In this document: positions 43,496 through 52,726 of the stretch, in pieces
How the letters are laid out: each line of letters starts with the position of its first letter
Position numbering within the stretch: the first letter of the stretch is position 1
Assembly: GCA_963698715.1 (NCBI GenBank)
Contig: CAVORW010000006.1
Location: 186,001 to 250,000 of the forward strand
Source of the DNA: CAWHJB01 sp963698715
GTDB lineage: Bacteria; Chloroflexota; Anaerolineae; Anaerolineales; UBA4823
Reading direction: 5' to 3'
DNA: 64,000 bases
Made by a program: the position numbers and the translations under genes
Notes under the pieces: generated by a model
What the model was told of the DNA's origin: nothing
Seen by the model: the letters and a program-made list of their open reading frames with translations, nothing else
The model's database searches: none

Positions 43496-43557
43496 ACCGG
43501 TCGCAGCTATGGAGCTGGTCTCCTGCAACCCGGTCTAACAAAACTGCGGCGGTCGCA
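43496..43557 (+). ncRNA. Candidate pseudoknot leader (preQ1-riboswitch-like) before the VUT transporter
   Basis: ACCGG (43496-43500) pairs with CCGGT (43530-43534); CGCAG in the loop (43502-43506) pairs with CTGCG (43544-43548) after an A-rich linker CTAACAAAA, giving an H-type pseudoknot with an extra GGAG/CTCC hairpin inside. The same CTGCG can instead pair with a second CGCAG (43553-43557), so the two folds exclude each other. A loop CTCCT (43520-43524) is complementary to the AAGGAG ribosome-binding site at 43577-43582. The fold is mine; no covariance support available here. Confidence 0.35.
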
Positions 43558-43589
43558 GCACCCGCCATACCAAAACAAAGGAGCCTGGA

Positions 43590-44288
43590 TTGAAAGTCGA
43601 ACAATCCCCGCTGAACAGGCTGCCGGATGCTGAGCCAAAACAGCAATCGGCAGTTTTAGATGTGGCAGCTGCAGTACCGCGCCTGGCTGTGGTGATGATT
43701 GCTATATATATTGCAGCTCAGATGCTTGCGGATATCGCCAGCCTAAAGATTGGGATTGTGTTTGGCCTGGCCGTGGATATGGGCACATTCATCTATCCGC
43801 TGACTTTTACGCTGCGCGATGTGGTTCACAAGATCTTAGGAAAGCGCAATGCTCAGATCTTGGTTGTTACAGCCGGGGTGATCAACCTCCTGATGGCAGC
43901 TTATCTGATGTGGGCTGCGAGCGTACCCAGCGATCCATCCTGGGGGCTGGGTGAACAATTTAGTGCAATCCTGGCTCCGGTCTGGCGCATTGTGGCTGCT
44001 TCAATAGTGGCTGAAGTGTTTAGCGAACTGGTCGATACTGAGGTGTATCACTGGTTTGTCACCCGGATCACCCGGCGCTTCCAATGGCTGCGGGTGCTGA
44101 TCAGCAACGGAATCAGTGTGCCAGTTGATAACATGGTGTTTGCTGTGGGTGCTTTCGCCCTGACGCTGCCCTGGGGGGTTGTCTGGCAGATATTTTTGTT
44201 CAATTTAGTCTTGAAATATGGTATGACTCTCCTGAGCTTGCCTTTGATTTATATCGTTCCCGATTGGGTCCCGCCAGAACTTGAATAA
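43590..44288 (+). CDS. VUT-family transporter (YhhQ-like, probable queuosine-precursor uptake)
   Basis: 232 residues with six hydrophobic segments. Conserved polar blocks inside helices, AQMLADIASLKIG, DMGTFIYPLTFTLRDVVHK, and AEVFSELVDTEVY followed by NGISVPVDN, are characteristic of the VUT/YhhQ family, whose bacterial members import queuine or preQ0/preQ1. TTG start at 43590, eight bases after AAGGAG. Cytoplasmic N-terminal extension of about 25 residues. The upstream tRNA-modification gene ttuA suggests a tRNA-modification theme. Confidence 0.85.
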   Translation: MKVEQSPLNRLPDAEPKQQSAVLDVAAAVPRLAVVMIAIYIAAQMLADIASLKIGIVFGLAVDMGTFIYPLTFTLRDVVHKILGKRNAQILVVTAGVINLLMAAYLMWAASVPSDPSWGLGEQFSAILAPVWRIVAASIVAEVFSELVDTEVYHWFVTRITRRFQWLRVLISNGISVPVDNMVFAVGAFALTLPWGVVWQIFLFNLVLKYGMTLLSLPLIYIVPDWVPPELE

Positions 44289-44308
44289 TCGGTATAAGCG
44301 ATGCAAAA

Positions 44309-44338
44309 AGGTGTGCGTGGATAGTTCTACGCACACCT
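44309..44338. terminator. Bidirectional terminator between VUT gene and glnA
   Basis: Perfect 10-bp stem AGGTGTGCGT/ACGCACACCT with a 10-nt loop, A-run before it and CTTTGATTATTT after it, between convergent genes. Confidence 0.85.
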
Positions 44339-44395
44339 CTTTGATTATTTCAACCAGGTCGGGTTGCCGGCCTGGTAATTATCCCGATGGAAGGG

Positions 44396-45733
44396 TCAAG
44401 CAGTTTCCAGATAACGTTCGACTTCCCAATCGGTAACCTTCATCCGATGCTCTTCAATTTCGGCCCACTTGGCTCGTTGGAAGGCTTCGTAAACCACCCC
44501 GCCCAGCGCATCTTGCAGCAGGCTGTCTTTTTCTAGCTCGCGCAAAGCTTCACTCAAAGATCCTGGTAGCTCTTCAATGCCGCGCGCTGCCAGCTCTTCT
44601 TTAGTCAAATGGTAAACGTTGACATTATTGAGCGGCTGCGGGCAGGTTTCCTGGTTATCGATGCCGTCGAGTGCAGCTCCAAGCATAACTGCAAAAGCCA
44701 GGTATGGATTAGCCGAAGGATCAGGGCAGCGCAGTTCAGCCCGCATAGATTTCTCTCGACCGGCCGTATAGTGCGGGATCCGTATTAATGCCGAGCGGTT
44801 GATCTGGGCCCAACCGACATAGACTGGAGCCTCATAACCAGGGACCAGGCGTTTGTAAGAGTTGATCGTGGGAGCTACTACCGCAGCCATGGCGCGGGCA
44901 TGTTTCAGCTGGCCTGCAATAAAACTGTAGGCAAGCGCAGACAGTTTAGTGGTTTCGCTGGCGTCAAAGAACAGGTTTTTACCATCTGCAGTAAACAAAG
45001 ATTGATGGCAGTGCATGCCAGAGCCATTTATGCCGAAGATGGGTTTAGGCATGAAGGAGGCGATCAGACCGTTTCTGGCAGCTATGGCTTTGACGGTATA
45101 TTTCAGGGTCAGGACATTATCGGCAGTTTGCAGAGCATCAGCAAAGCGGAAATCAATTTCATGTTGCCCGAGAGCAACTTCGTGATGGCCCATCTCTACC
45201 TGCAGACCCATGTTTGCCAAAGCGCTCATTAATTCTGTCCGTACTCGCACTGCTTCATCGTTGGCGGAAAAATCGAAGTAGCCGCCTACATCATGCGGAA
45301 CCGGATGGATGGTCTGAGGGCCATTGCGCTTAAACAAGAAGAATTCCGGCTCTGGGCCGACATTAAAAATCCAGCCTCGAACGGCCACTTTGGCCAGCAT
45401 TCGTTTTAAAATGCCGCGCGGGTCACCCGGAAATGGATTCCCGTCAGGTTGGTAAATATCACAAAAGAATCTTGCCCGGCGATTATCTTCAGACGTCCAG
45501 GGCAAGACGGCATATGTATGAGGGTCGATAACCAGGCGCATATCGCTCTCTTGAATGCGGGCAAAGCCTTCGACCGATGAGCCATCAAACCAGATCCCAT
45601 CTTCCAGGGCTTCATGAACCCGGTATGTGGGAATATCAACACTTTTGACCGCGCCGGTTACATCGGTGAATTGCAGGGATATAAACTTGGCGCCATCGTT
45701 TTCAATTTGCTTGAGCAAGTCTTTGTGATCCAT
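44396..45733 (-). CDS. glnA: Glutamine synthetase type I
   Basis: Forms glutamine from glutamate, ammonia and ATP. 445 residues, the short GSI-alpha length. Blocks seen: WFDGSSVEGFARIQESDM, GPEPEFFLF (metal Glu), EVALGQHEIDF, FGINGSGMHCHQSL, NSYKRLVPGYEAP (ammonia-binding loop) and the ATP-site RAELRCPDPSANPYLA. No NLYDLP adenylylation motif is visible, so control is probably by feedback or by a regulator rather than by adenylylation. Good promoter and GGAGG upstream. Confidence 0.97.
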   Translation of the reverse strand: MDHKDLLKQIENDGAKFISLQFTDVTGAVKSVDIPTYRVHEALEDGIWFDGSSVEGFARIQESDMRLVIDPHTYAVLPWTSEDNRRARFFCDIYQPDGNPFPGDPRGILKRMLAKVAVRGWIFNVGPEPEFFLFKRNGPQTIHPVPHDVGGYFDFSANDEAVRVRTELMSALANMGLQVEMGHHEVALGQHEIDFRFADALQTADNVLTLKYTVKAIAARNGLIASFMPKPIFGINGSGMHCHQSLFTADGKNLFFDASETTKLSALAYSFIAGQLKHARAMAAVVAPTINSYKRLVPGYEAPVYVGWAQINRSALIRIPHYTAGREKSMRAELRCPDPSANPYLAFAVMLGAALDGIDNQETCPQPLNNVNVYHLTKEELAARGIEELPGSLSEALRELEKDSLLQDALGGVVYEAFQRAKWAEIEEHRMKVTDWEVERYLETA

Positions 45734-45766
45734 AGTTTCCTCCAGGGTGTTCGGTTAACTCAGAGC

Positions 45767-45795
45767 ATTCTATACGAACCTGAGGCTTTCGTCAA
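45767..45795 (-). promoter_or_regulatory. glnA promoter
   Basis: On the minus strand -35 TTGACG (45790-45795), 17-bp spacer, -10 TAGAAT (45767-45772), giving a short leader of about 25-30 nt with GGAGG before ATG 45733. Confidence 0.75.
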
Positions 45796-46104
45796 CGACG
45801 CGTTACAATTTTGTTGCGGCTTAAGTCTGTTTCGCCGAAAGAATAAGCTAGTGAGTAGCTGGATACACCGAACTACCAAACAACTAACCCTGTTGATTGC
45901 TCTTTGCCAGGGTCTTTAAGAATTGCTGGGACTCTCCCACAGAGATTCCCGGAGAACCCTTTGCCATCCGAATATGATGCACGTGCTTTGTGGTATATTA
46001 ATGAAGTGAGATCTGGTTTGTCGATTTTGGACAATTTTCCAATTACATCGGATACATGGAATGAGACCTGAAAGTTGCATGTGAAAGGTAAGGGAGATAA
46101 CCCG

Positions 46105-46659
46105 ATGAGCCCGATAGAAAATTGCCAGCCGCGAGTCCGGCCGCTGCATGTGTGGGAAGTCCAGGAAGCCTATTTAGTCTTTGCCGACCGGCTAAACTAT
46201 AATCGGGTCCGCGTCCACGAATGCGCTAGATGGCCCGATGCGATCGATCGAGTGGGCCGTAAACTTAAAGGTCAGCCACCCCTAGAAAATTCCCACAATG
46301 CAATTACTTTGGGCAATCATTGTTTTTTCCCCGTCATGCTGCCAGAACATCCTGTTAAGTGGGGGGAACCCGAATTTTACAAGATGGCCTGGCTGATCCA
46401 CGAACTGACCCATGCCTGGCAGTTTCAGAAAATGGGTTGGAAATATTTGTACCAGGCGCTTTCAGCTCAATTCAAACAGGGTTATGATTTTGGTGGGGAA
46501 GATGGATTAAAAGTGCGCCGAAAAGATGGCTGGAATTTCCGCAAGTTTAATCTCGAACAGCAGGGCGATATTTGCAGGGGGTATTATGAAAAACTGTGTG
46601 CTGGGAAAGACGTCGGCATCTGGCAGGAGTATATCCAAGAGATCCAGCACGGTAGCTAA
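46105..46659 (+). CDS. Zincin-like protein with HExxH motif
   Basis: 184 residues, soluble, no signal peptide. MAWLIHELTHAWQFQKMG holds a clear HExxH with a following Trp-Gln, as in the DUF4157-like zincin-type proteins that occur in bacterial toxin or conserved hypothetical contexts. No other domain recognised. GGGAG before ATG 46105; upstream in-frame TTG 46075 rejected. Lies between glnA and selC; the 300-base gap upstream of it carries no gene I can support. Confidence 0.65.
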   Translation: MSPIENCQPRVRPLHVWEVQEAYLVFADRLNYNRVRVHECARWPDAIDRVGRKLKGQPPLENSHNAITLGNHCFFPVMLPEHPVKWGEPEFYKMAWLIHELTHAWQFQKMGWKYLYQALSAQFKQGYDFGGEDGLKVRRKDGWNFRKFNLEQQGDICRGYYEKLCAGKDVGIWQEYIQEIQHGS

Positions 46660-46732
46660 TTGTTAATCTTTTGATAGACCCACTCAATTTATCTTGTTGA
46701 AAACATCCCCTTGCGGTATGCTTAATAGCCAT

Positions 46733-46826
46733 GGGGGTGGTTGGGTCCCGGTGGGCTCCCCGGTCTTCAAAACCGGTGGCGGGTCGCGTTGCGGGCCGCG
46801 GTGGGTTCGACTCCCATCCACTCCCG
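46733..46826 (+). tRNA. selC: tRNA-Sec (UCA anticodon)
   Basis: 94 nt with an 8-bp acceptor stem (GGGGGTGG with CCACTCCC, one G-T), anticodon loop CTTCAAA reading UGA, a long variable arm and T-loop GGTTCGACTCCC, then discriminator G; CCA is not encoded. These are the marks of selenocysteine tRNA. No selA, selB or selD lies in the window. It implies that some UGA codons in this genome encode selenocysteine. Confidence 0.95.
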
Positions 46827-46929
46827 CCTCTACCTTAGCTACGCCTAACTGTGTAGGCGGGCCCGTGAAGTTGGCTTTATCGGAATCGTCATGGCAAATT
46901 CTCAAAATTTCCCCCAATCCTGAGTGTTT

Positions 46930-47058
46930 AGTGGTCTTTTCAGAGTGTCACTTAAGATAAAAGAGATTTTGTGGGGTTCGGTTTGGGCGTCACCGCCCAA
47001 ACCGAACCCCACACATCCTTCTTTTATTTGCAGAGAGTTTAGCGAAAATACTATTTAG
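46930..47058 (+). repeat. Two-hairpin structured element, copy 2
   Basis: First hairpin AGTGG/TCACT at about 46930-46952; second hairpin 19-bp perfect stem 46971-46989 with 46994-47012 and TCAC loop, then ACATCCTTCTTTT and TTTAGCGAAAA as in copy 1 (38638-38773). Lies between selC and the M50 protease gene and reaches to within 30 bases of its start. Confidence 0.85.
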
Positions 47059-47084
47059 TGTTCGGGATGGATTGTGAAGTAATT

Positions 47085-48302
47085 ATGTATACAACTACAA
47101 CTGCAGATTTTCCTACAGAAGCTGAAAATTATTTCCCACTTGTATCTCGGTTCATGCGAATTGACGACCAGACACTGGGCGACTCAAGGAGCGGCTATCT
47201 GGTGCGCTATCGCGGTGAACTGTATGGCGACTCTGAAGAAGCTTATGATCAACTGGCAAAGCTACTGCGCCCGCGCGACGTTACCCCACTATTCCGCAAA
47301 GAAAAAGAACAGCATGTTGTGCTGCTGATGGCTGGCACGATCCGTCCAAAACCTTCCAATCCGGTTGTCAACCTGGTGATGTTTGGGCTGACCGTCCTCA
47401 GCGTAATATTTGCTGGGGCGCTTTTTGCCTATGATGGCCCACCTATTACCTCTTCGGGTGACCTGCTGCGATCCTTACAAAGCAGCCTTGGCCCAGGACT
47501 GGCGTTTGCAGTCAGCCTGCTGGCGATTCTTTTGGCGCATGAATTTGGTCACTATCTGGCAGGTCGCTATCACAATACTTATGTAACTCTGCCATATTTC
47601 ATACCTTTCCCTTTCAGTCCATTTGGGACGATGGGGGCTTTTATTCAACTTAAGGAGCCCCCCCGCAACCGCCGCGTCCTGCTGGATATTGGCATTGCTG
47701 GACCATTAGCTGGCCTGGTCGTAGCCATCCCGGTTCTACTGATCGGTCTTTCACTTTCCCGGCTCGAACCGATACAACTGGTGAACGGTCAGGGCTTTAT
47801 GCTGGAGGGAAATTCCATCATCTATTTAATGGCTAAATACCTGGTCTTTGGTAAAATCCTGCCCGAACCCGCCAGTTTTGGTGGGTTGAGTCCGGCACTT
47901 TATTGGTTGAAATACTTCTTTACCGGTCAGCCACTCCCGATCGGCGGTCTCGACGTTATGATTCATCCGGTTGCCTGGGCAGGCTGGGCTGGGCTGCTGG
48001 TGACGGCGCTAAACCTGATCCCGGCAGGTCAGTTGGATGGCGGGCATGTTCTATACGTATTGTTGGGAAAGCGTGTTCAAGCTTTGCTTCCCTTTATCCT
48101 GGCTGCGCTGGTGGGTTTAGGGTTTGTCTGGTCTGGCTGGTGGCTGTGGGCGGCCTTAATATTCTTGCTGGGCCGGTTCCATGCCGAGCCGCTGGATCAA
48201 ATCACCACGCTCGATCCAGTCCGTCGCACGATCGCCTGGTTCGGGATTGTCATTTTCATCCTGGTCTTCATTCCGGTGCCATTAATTCAATTCTTCGGAT
48301 AA
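47085..48302 (+). CDS. M50-family site-2-protease-like membrane metallopeptidase
   Basis: 405 residues. After a soluble N-terminal domain of about 95 residues come six or so membrane segments with the zinc motif LLAHEFGHYLAGR and the second motif NLIPAGQLDGGHVL, where Asp is the third ligand; the layout resembles EGY1-type plant/cyanobacterial and Chloroflexota homologues. Intramembrane cleavage substrate unknown. Start uncertain among GTG 47058, ATG 47067 and ATG 47085; I prefer 47085 since the structured repeat runs to 47058. Confidence 0.88.
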   Translation: MYTTTTADFPTEAENYFPLVSRFMRIDDQTLGDSRSGYLVRYRGELYGDSEEAYDQLAKLLRPRDVTPLFRKEKEQHVVLLMAGTIRPKPSNPVVNLVMFGLTVLSVIFAGALFAYDGPPITSSGDLLRSLQSSLGPGLAFAVSLLAILLAHEFGHYLAGRYHNTYVTLPYFIPFPFSPFGTMGAFIQLKEPPRNRRVLLDIGIAGPLAGLVVAIPVLLIGLSLSRLEPIQLVNGQGFMLEGNSIIYLMAKYLVFGKILPEPASFGGLSPALYWLKYFFTGQPLPIGGLDVMIHPVAWAGWAGLLVTALNLIPAGQLDGGHVLYVLLGKRVQALLPFILAALVGLGFVWSGWWLWAALIFLLGRFHAEPLDQITTLDPVRRTIAWFGIVIFILVFIPVPLIQFFG

Positions 48303-48443
48303 ATCTGTACTACGGGGAGTTATCGGGGGTGTTTGAAAAATGATTCTACTATTTTCAGGCACGCCCAGCTATCTTTCTCTACAAAGCCTTACTGTTGTTT
48401 GAAGGCGAATCGATAGAATCTACTCAATTCTGGTCAAATCAAA

Positions 48444-49307
48444 ATGTCAACCATTTGCCTACATCATAACGACGCGGATGGCCGCGCCTCAGCTGCAATT
48501 GTGCGCCGTGCCTTAGGCAAGTCTGTCCTGTTATATGAGATAGATTATGGTGATTCTGTTCCCTGGGATAAGCTTAAACGGGCGCAGTGCGTGGTTGTCG
48601 TGGATTTTTCACTGCCGCCTGCTGATATGCAGCGTCTGGTAGATGCGGCTGAGTTGATCTGGATTGACCACCACGTCTCAGCACTGGAAGCTATGGCAGG
48701 GATTGCCGACGACTGGGGCGGATTGCGGGATACCGGTGAGGCAGGTTGCGTGCTGGCCTGGAAGTATTTCTTCCCCGGTCAACCCGTTCCTCGAGCGATC
48801 ACCTTAATTGGTGATCGGGATATTTGGCGCTGGGCGGAAGTGGATACAGGTCCGTTTGACGATGGCCTGCACCAACGCGATACTCGCCCGGAAAACGATA
48901 ATTTGTGGCAGCCGTTGTTGGATGATGATAGTCGGCTTTTGGATGATTTAATCCGGGAAGGCAAAATGCTGCGCCAGGCGCGGCTGTTGGAAGTCCGTCG
49001 CAGCGTTCGCAAATATGGGTTTGAGCTGGTCTTTGAAGGCTGCCGAACGCTGGCGATTAATGCCCGTAGCTCTGGCGAGATGGGCGCCTATATCCGCAAG
49101 CTAGGATATCAGATTGCATATTGTTATGTTGATGTTTGGCAGAATAACCGCCTGATGACCACAGTCACGCTCTATTCCGAACAGGTTGATGTCTCACAAT
49201 TAGCTCAGAAATTTGGAGGTGGAGGGCACCGCGGCGCAGCCGGCTTTTCATTTCCACGTGGCCCGACCCCTTTCCCAACGACAGCCCGGGTTGAGTTTGG
49301 TCAATAA
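48444..49307 (+). CDS. DHH-family phosphoesterase
   Basis: 287 residues. N-terminal HHNDADGRASAAIV (metal-binding Asp, here HND rather than DHH-preceding DAD), VVVDFSLP, the DHH block WIDHHVSAL, and a C-terminal DHHA1 domain with GGGGHRGAAGFSF. Family members degrade nucleotides such as oligoribonucleotides, c-di-AMP/pApA or pAp, or act in DNA repair; this size fits the NrnA/pAp-phosphatase group, but the precise substrate is open. Stand-alone, with gaps of about 140 bases upstream and 160 downstream. Confidence 0.87.
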   Translation: MSTICLHHNDADGRASAAIVRRALGKSVLLYEIDYGDSVPWDKLKRAQCVVVVDFSLPPADMQRLVDAAELIWIDHHVSALEAMAGIADDWGGLRDTGEAGCVLAWKYFFPGQPVPRAITLIGDRDIWRWAEVDTGPFDDGLHQRDTRPENDNLWQPLLDDDSRLLDDLIREGKMLRQARLLEVRRSVRKYGFELVFEGCRTLAINARSSGEMGAYIRKLGYQIAYCYVDVWQNNRLMTTVTLYSEQVDVSQLAQKFGGGGHRGAAGFSFPRGPTPFPTTARVEFGQ

Positions 49308-49468
49308 CATAAGAACCTAACTGAAAATTATTTTGCAACCACAACTCTTCTTGTTTTTTTGGACAGATACTAAGCCCGGGTTACCTCGAAGTCAATTGAA
49401 AATCGAGTTGTTCGGACAGGCATAGCCCACCCCACTTTCCCTGCTTCAATTATGCATGCCCTGATTGA

Positions 49469-50560
49469 TTAAGGCCTGGCTTCTACCAGGACGTCTACCC
49501 GCGTGATCTTCGGGCCCAGGCTAAACACTGTCACCTCAAAAGGCAAACTATCGCCGGGTGAGAGATCCATCAAAACTTCCCATTTGCGCACCCCTACTGG
49601 CAGATTATCGGCATCATAAGCGCTAACCGCCAACCAGACCTGGCTGGCATGACCGCTGTCTTCAAGCGCTCCTTCAGCTGTTGCTGATAGGGTAGGTTGG
49701 GGCGTATTTTGCTCCTGGGTAGCCTGGACGGAAATTGGCGTAGACATTGCCTTAAGTACCAGAGTTCCCTGAACTGTCGCATGGAGACCGTTTGGAGAGA
49801 TTTCTGTCCCCGCAATATGCAGGTCTACCGGGAGATAACGCTGGTCGCCGGGCTGAACGGATATGGCCGAGATCAGTTCTATCTGTGGGTGTGCTCTGGA
49901 AAGATCAACGCCTGGGAAGAACGCCATGACTGGCAGACTATGCCCGGCTGGCAGCAAATTTAAGGGAGGGAATGCTTGCTGCCCTGCCAATACCTCGCCT
50001 TCAGCGGAAACGACCTGGATCCACGCAATCAGGTTTTCCAATGGCTGATCCTGATTATTATGGGTCAGGGCCAAACACCATATTCCCCCGCTCGCTACCG
50101 GGTAGCAAACAGGAGGGTTCACCTTGATCGGCAGAGGTGTGGGGGTCGCCGGGGCATCTGGAGTGCCAGCTTCATTCCTCTCAATGATTGGAACCACCAG
50201 GACTGTGCCCACACTCATCAAATTGGGGTCAACCTCAGGGTTGGCTGCCCGCAGATCTGCTACGGTGATTCCAAAACGATAGGCAATGACTCCCATTGTA
50301 TCCCCCGCTTCGATCACATAAGTTATTGGGGTGGGAGTTGGGGGAGGTGGAATAGTTACCGGGATGGCGGTTGCGGTCGCCTGTCTGGCTAAAGGTTGGG
50401 GCGAGACTGTTGGGCTGGGCGTCGTCGTCCAAAAAGGTGTGATCAGCGCCATCTCGATCGCGGCGGTAGGTGTGGTCTTTCCCGCCTGGCAGGCACAAAG
50501 CAAACCTACTACCAGCCATGAGATGATTGGTCTTAAAACCAATCGAAATTGAAAGCTCAT
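49469..50560 (-). CDS. LysM-domain lipoprotein
   Basis: 363 residues. Signal peptide with lipobox LLCACQA, a Thr/Pro-rich linker (about 30-75), one LysM domain (about 78-125: TYVIEAGDTMGVIAYRFGI ... VGTVLVVP) for peptidoglycan or glycan binding, a second linker, and a C-terminal beta-rich domain of about 200 residues without a family I recognise. A TATAAT box on the minus strand seven bases before the ATG (around 50568-50573) suggests a near-leaderless message, without a clear -35. Divergent from the TPR gene. Confidence 0.85.
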   Translation of the reverse strand: MSFQFRLVLRPIISWLVVGLLCACQAGKTTPTAAIEMALITPFWTTTPSPTVSPQPLARQATATAIPVTIPPPPTPTPITYVIEAGDTMGVIAYRFGITVADLRAANPEVDPNLMSVGTVLVVPIIERNEAGTPDAPATPTPLPIKVNPPVCYPVASGGIWCLALTHNNQDQPLENLIAWIQVVSAEGEVLAGQQAFPPLNLLPAGHSLPVMAFFPGVDLSRAHPQIELISAISVQPGDQRYLPVDLHIAGTEISPNGLHATVQGTLVLKAMSTPISVQATQEQNTPQPTLSATAEGALEDSGHASQVWLAVSAYDADNLPVGVRKWEVLMDLSPGDSLPFEVTVFSLGPKITRVDVLVEARP

Positions 50561-50666
50561 GATGGGGATTATACTCGTACAATAGTACTGATTTTGTACT
50601 GCTGCTCAGGGCTTTTTGTTTCCTATGGACCGAGCAGTTACCAGAATTTAAAGGATTGACCTAATT

Positions 50667-52415
50667 ATGGCCGAGAATGTGATGCTACAGGAAGCGATTG
50701 ATGCGATCCGTCAGGGTCAGCGGCGTCGTGCTCGCGATCTGCTGACTCGATTGCTGCGCGTTGATCAATCCAACCCTGAATACTGGTTGTGGATGAGCGC
50801 GGTTGTGGATTCCCTCAAAGAGCGAAAATATTGTCTTGAGATGGTTTTGCGTTTGGACCCAGATAACCGGCAGGCGCACAATGGCCTGGTGATGATGGGT
50901 GCTACTGCACCACCTTCCGGTCAGACGCCGGCTGTACTGATCCCGCGCAGATGGAAAGTGGCAGAAGAAGATGTCCCCAAACCGTATGGTTTAAAAGCGA
51001 TCTGGTCCAATCCTGTCTTGCGTGGAGCAGTGATTATCGGAATGTCCGTGCTGTTGATCGGGGTGGTTGTTGGAGTTATCTTCTGGAGCGGGCGCACCAG
51101 CCGGGTACGTGCCTGGGTTCCAACGGTAACCCCAGGTCCGCCGCCAACATTTACACCTACTCCAACGCTTATCCCCAGTGGGCGTGAACCGACCGCCACC
51201 ATGATCCCTTTGGATGCCGGTCCTACTCCGTTGGCGATCGTGCTGAATGTCAATTACACAGCCACTCCAGTGTATGTCGCCACTCCGCATCCGATCAGCG
51301 AGGCTTATCGGGCTGGTCAACGCGCTTTTGAACGTGGAGAAATCCAATCCGCGCTCCGCTTCATGCAGCAGGCCAGCCAGGTCGAACCAGCCGCGGCTGA
51401 TATTAAATACCATATCGGTGAATTTCTGCGCTTGCAAGGAGATTTTCCGGCTGCAATTGAGGCTTATACGCAGGCCATCGATGTGAATCCCAGGTTTGCA
51501 CCTGCATTTCTCGGGCGCGCTCTGGCCCATCTAGCTTTAGAGCAGTTGGATGGAGTCGAACAGGATTTAACCACTGCGATTGAGCGAGATGACCAGTATG
51601 GGGATGCCTACCTTGAGCGGGCTGCTTTCTGGTTGACTCAGGGCGAATTCGAGGCTGCTCTGGAAGATTTAGATCGTGCTGAGGAGCTGCTGCCCGAATC
51701 AACCTGGCTGCCTCTCTATCGAGCTGAGATTGCACTGGCCCAGAATGAACCAGAATCAGCGCTTGAGTTGGCTCGCCTGGCAAACGAGAAGGATCTGACC
51801 TTGCTGCCCGGTTATCTGGTGCTTGGAAAAGCGCTGCTTGCAAACGGTTCTTATAATAAGGCTAATCAAGCCCTGGAAACTTACACCGTATATATGCCAG
51901 ATGACGCCGAAGGGTGGCTTGCATTGGGGCAGGCCTATTCTGGTAGTGGCTCTTTCAATGAGGCTCAGATTGCGCTGGATCATGCCATTGAGATTGACGA
52001 AACGCTGGCACAGGCCTTCGTTGCTCGCGGGCTGGTGTTTATAGAATTGGATGAAGGTCAAAAGGCCGTGAATGATCTCCTTCAGGCGAATCGGATTGAC
52101 CGCCGTTCATTTATCATTAATCTGAACCTTGGGCGAGCACTTGCTGCTGCTGGGCGGTTGAATGAAGCTCGCAGCCAATTCAACACCAGTCTGGATCTGG
52201 CTGACGATGACCTGCAATTAGGCCAGGTCTATTACTGGCGAGCGCAGTTGTTGGAAGCACTCGGCAACCGGCCTGCCGCTCTCCTAGATTGGGAAAAACT
52301 GGTTGATTTGCCCTCGGAGTCAGTCCCTGAAATATGGATCAGGACAGCTCAGCGCCATCTGATCGATGCAGGGACTGCGCCTGCCAGAACGCCATCTGCT
52401 GGTGAGGAGCAATAA
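50667..52415 (+). CDS. Membrane-anchored TPR-repeat protein
   Basis: 582 residues. A short cytoplasmic TPR-like part (about 1-60: EAIDAIRQGQRRRARDLLTRLL), one membrane helix near 118-140 (AVIIGMSVLLIGVVVGVIF), a Thr/Pro linker, then about nine TPR units from 205 to 560 (for example FLRLQGDFPAAIEAYTQAIDVNPRFAPAFLGRA). Probably an envelope scaffold facing outside; partners unknown. AAAGGA before ATG 50667. Divergent to the LysM lipoprotein, whose linker style it shares. Confidence 0.88.
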   Translation: MAENVMLQEAIDAIRQGQRRRARDLLTRLLRVDQSNPEYWLWMSAVVDSLKERKYCLEMVLRLDPDNRQAHNGLVMMGATAPPSGQTPAVLIPRRWKVAEEDVPKPYGLKAIWSNPVLRGAVIIGMSVLLIGVVVGVIFWSGRTSRVRAWVPTVTPGPPPTFTPTPTLIPSGREPTATMIPLDAGPTPLAIVLNVNYTATPVYVATPHPISEAYRAGQRAFERGEIQSALRFMQQASQVEPAAADIKYHIGEFLRLQGDFPAAIEAYTQAIDVNPRFAPAFLGRALAHLALEQLDGVEQDLTTAIERDDQYGDAYLERAAFWLTQGEFEAALEDLDRAEELLPESTWLPLYRAEIALAQNEPESALELARLANEKDLTLLPGYLVLGKALLANGSYNKANQALETYTVYMPDDAEGWLALGQAYSGSGSFNEAQIALDHAIEIDETLAQAFVARGLVFIELDEGQKAVNDLLQANRIDRRSFIINLNLGRALAAAGRLNEARSQFNTSLDLADDDLQLGQVYYWRAQLLEALGNRPAALLDWEKLVDLPSESVPEIWIRTAQRHLIDAGTAPARTPSAGEEQ

Positions 52416-52726
52416 CAGCTGCCATAAAAGATCATGACCCTTGTACAATCCTGCCGCTTACTGTTACACTATATTAAGAAACCATTAGAGAAGTTTGCTA
52501 GGGGTAGTTGGTCTGAGATTCGCATGAACTAACAATCACTACCCAATAATTTTATTTACGGGGAGCGCTTAAAAAGAGTAGCTACGGGTTGGAATTATTT
52601 GGGCGTACGCTCGAATCTTCCGATCCCAATTAAAGCGTACAAGATTTGAGCACTCCTATCAGTAGAACTTCAGGTTCACGTCCAGCTCGTTTCGGGGTGG
52701 TAATTCGATTGCCTGTGTAAGGTGCT
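52416..52726 (+). other. Non-coding gap before the sensor kinase
   Basis: No gene seen in this 311-base stretch. It contains a GGGTAGT/ACTACCC pairing across about 28 bases (around 52506-52547) and a hairpin GCTCGAATCTT (52609-52619) with AAGATTTGAGC (52641-52651), 10 of 11 bases complementary, and repeated GCGTAC around 52602-52640. Possibly the regulatory leader of the kinase. Confidence 0.4.

Noticed and set aside
46684..46960. Short frames around the selenocysteine tRNA
   Set aside because: They overlap the tRNA cloverleaf and have no start signals.
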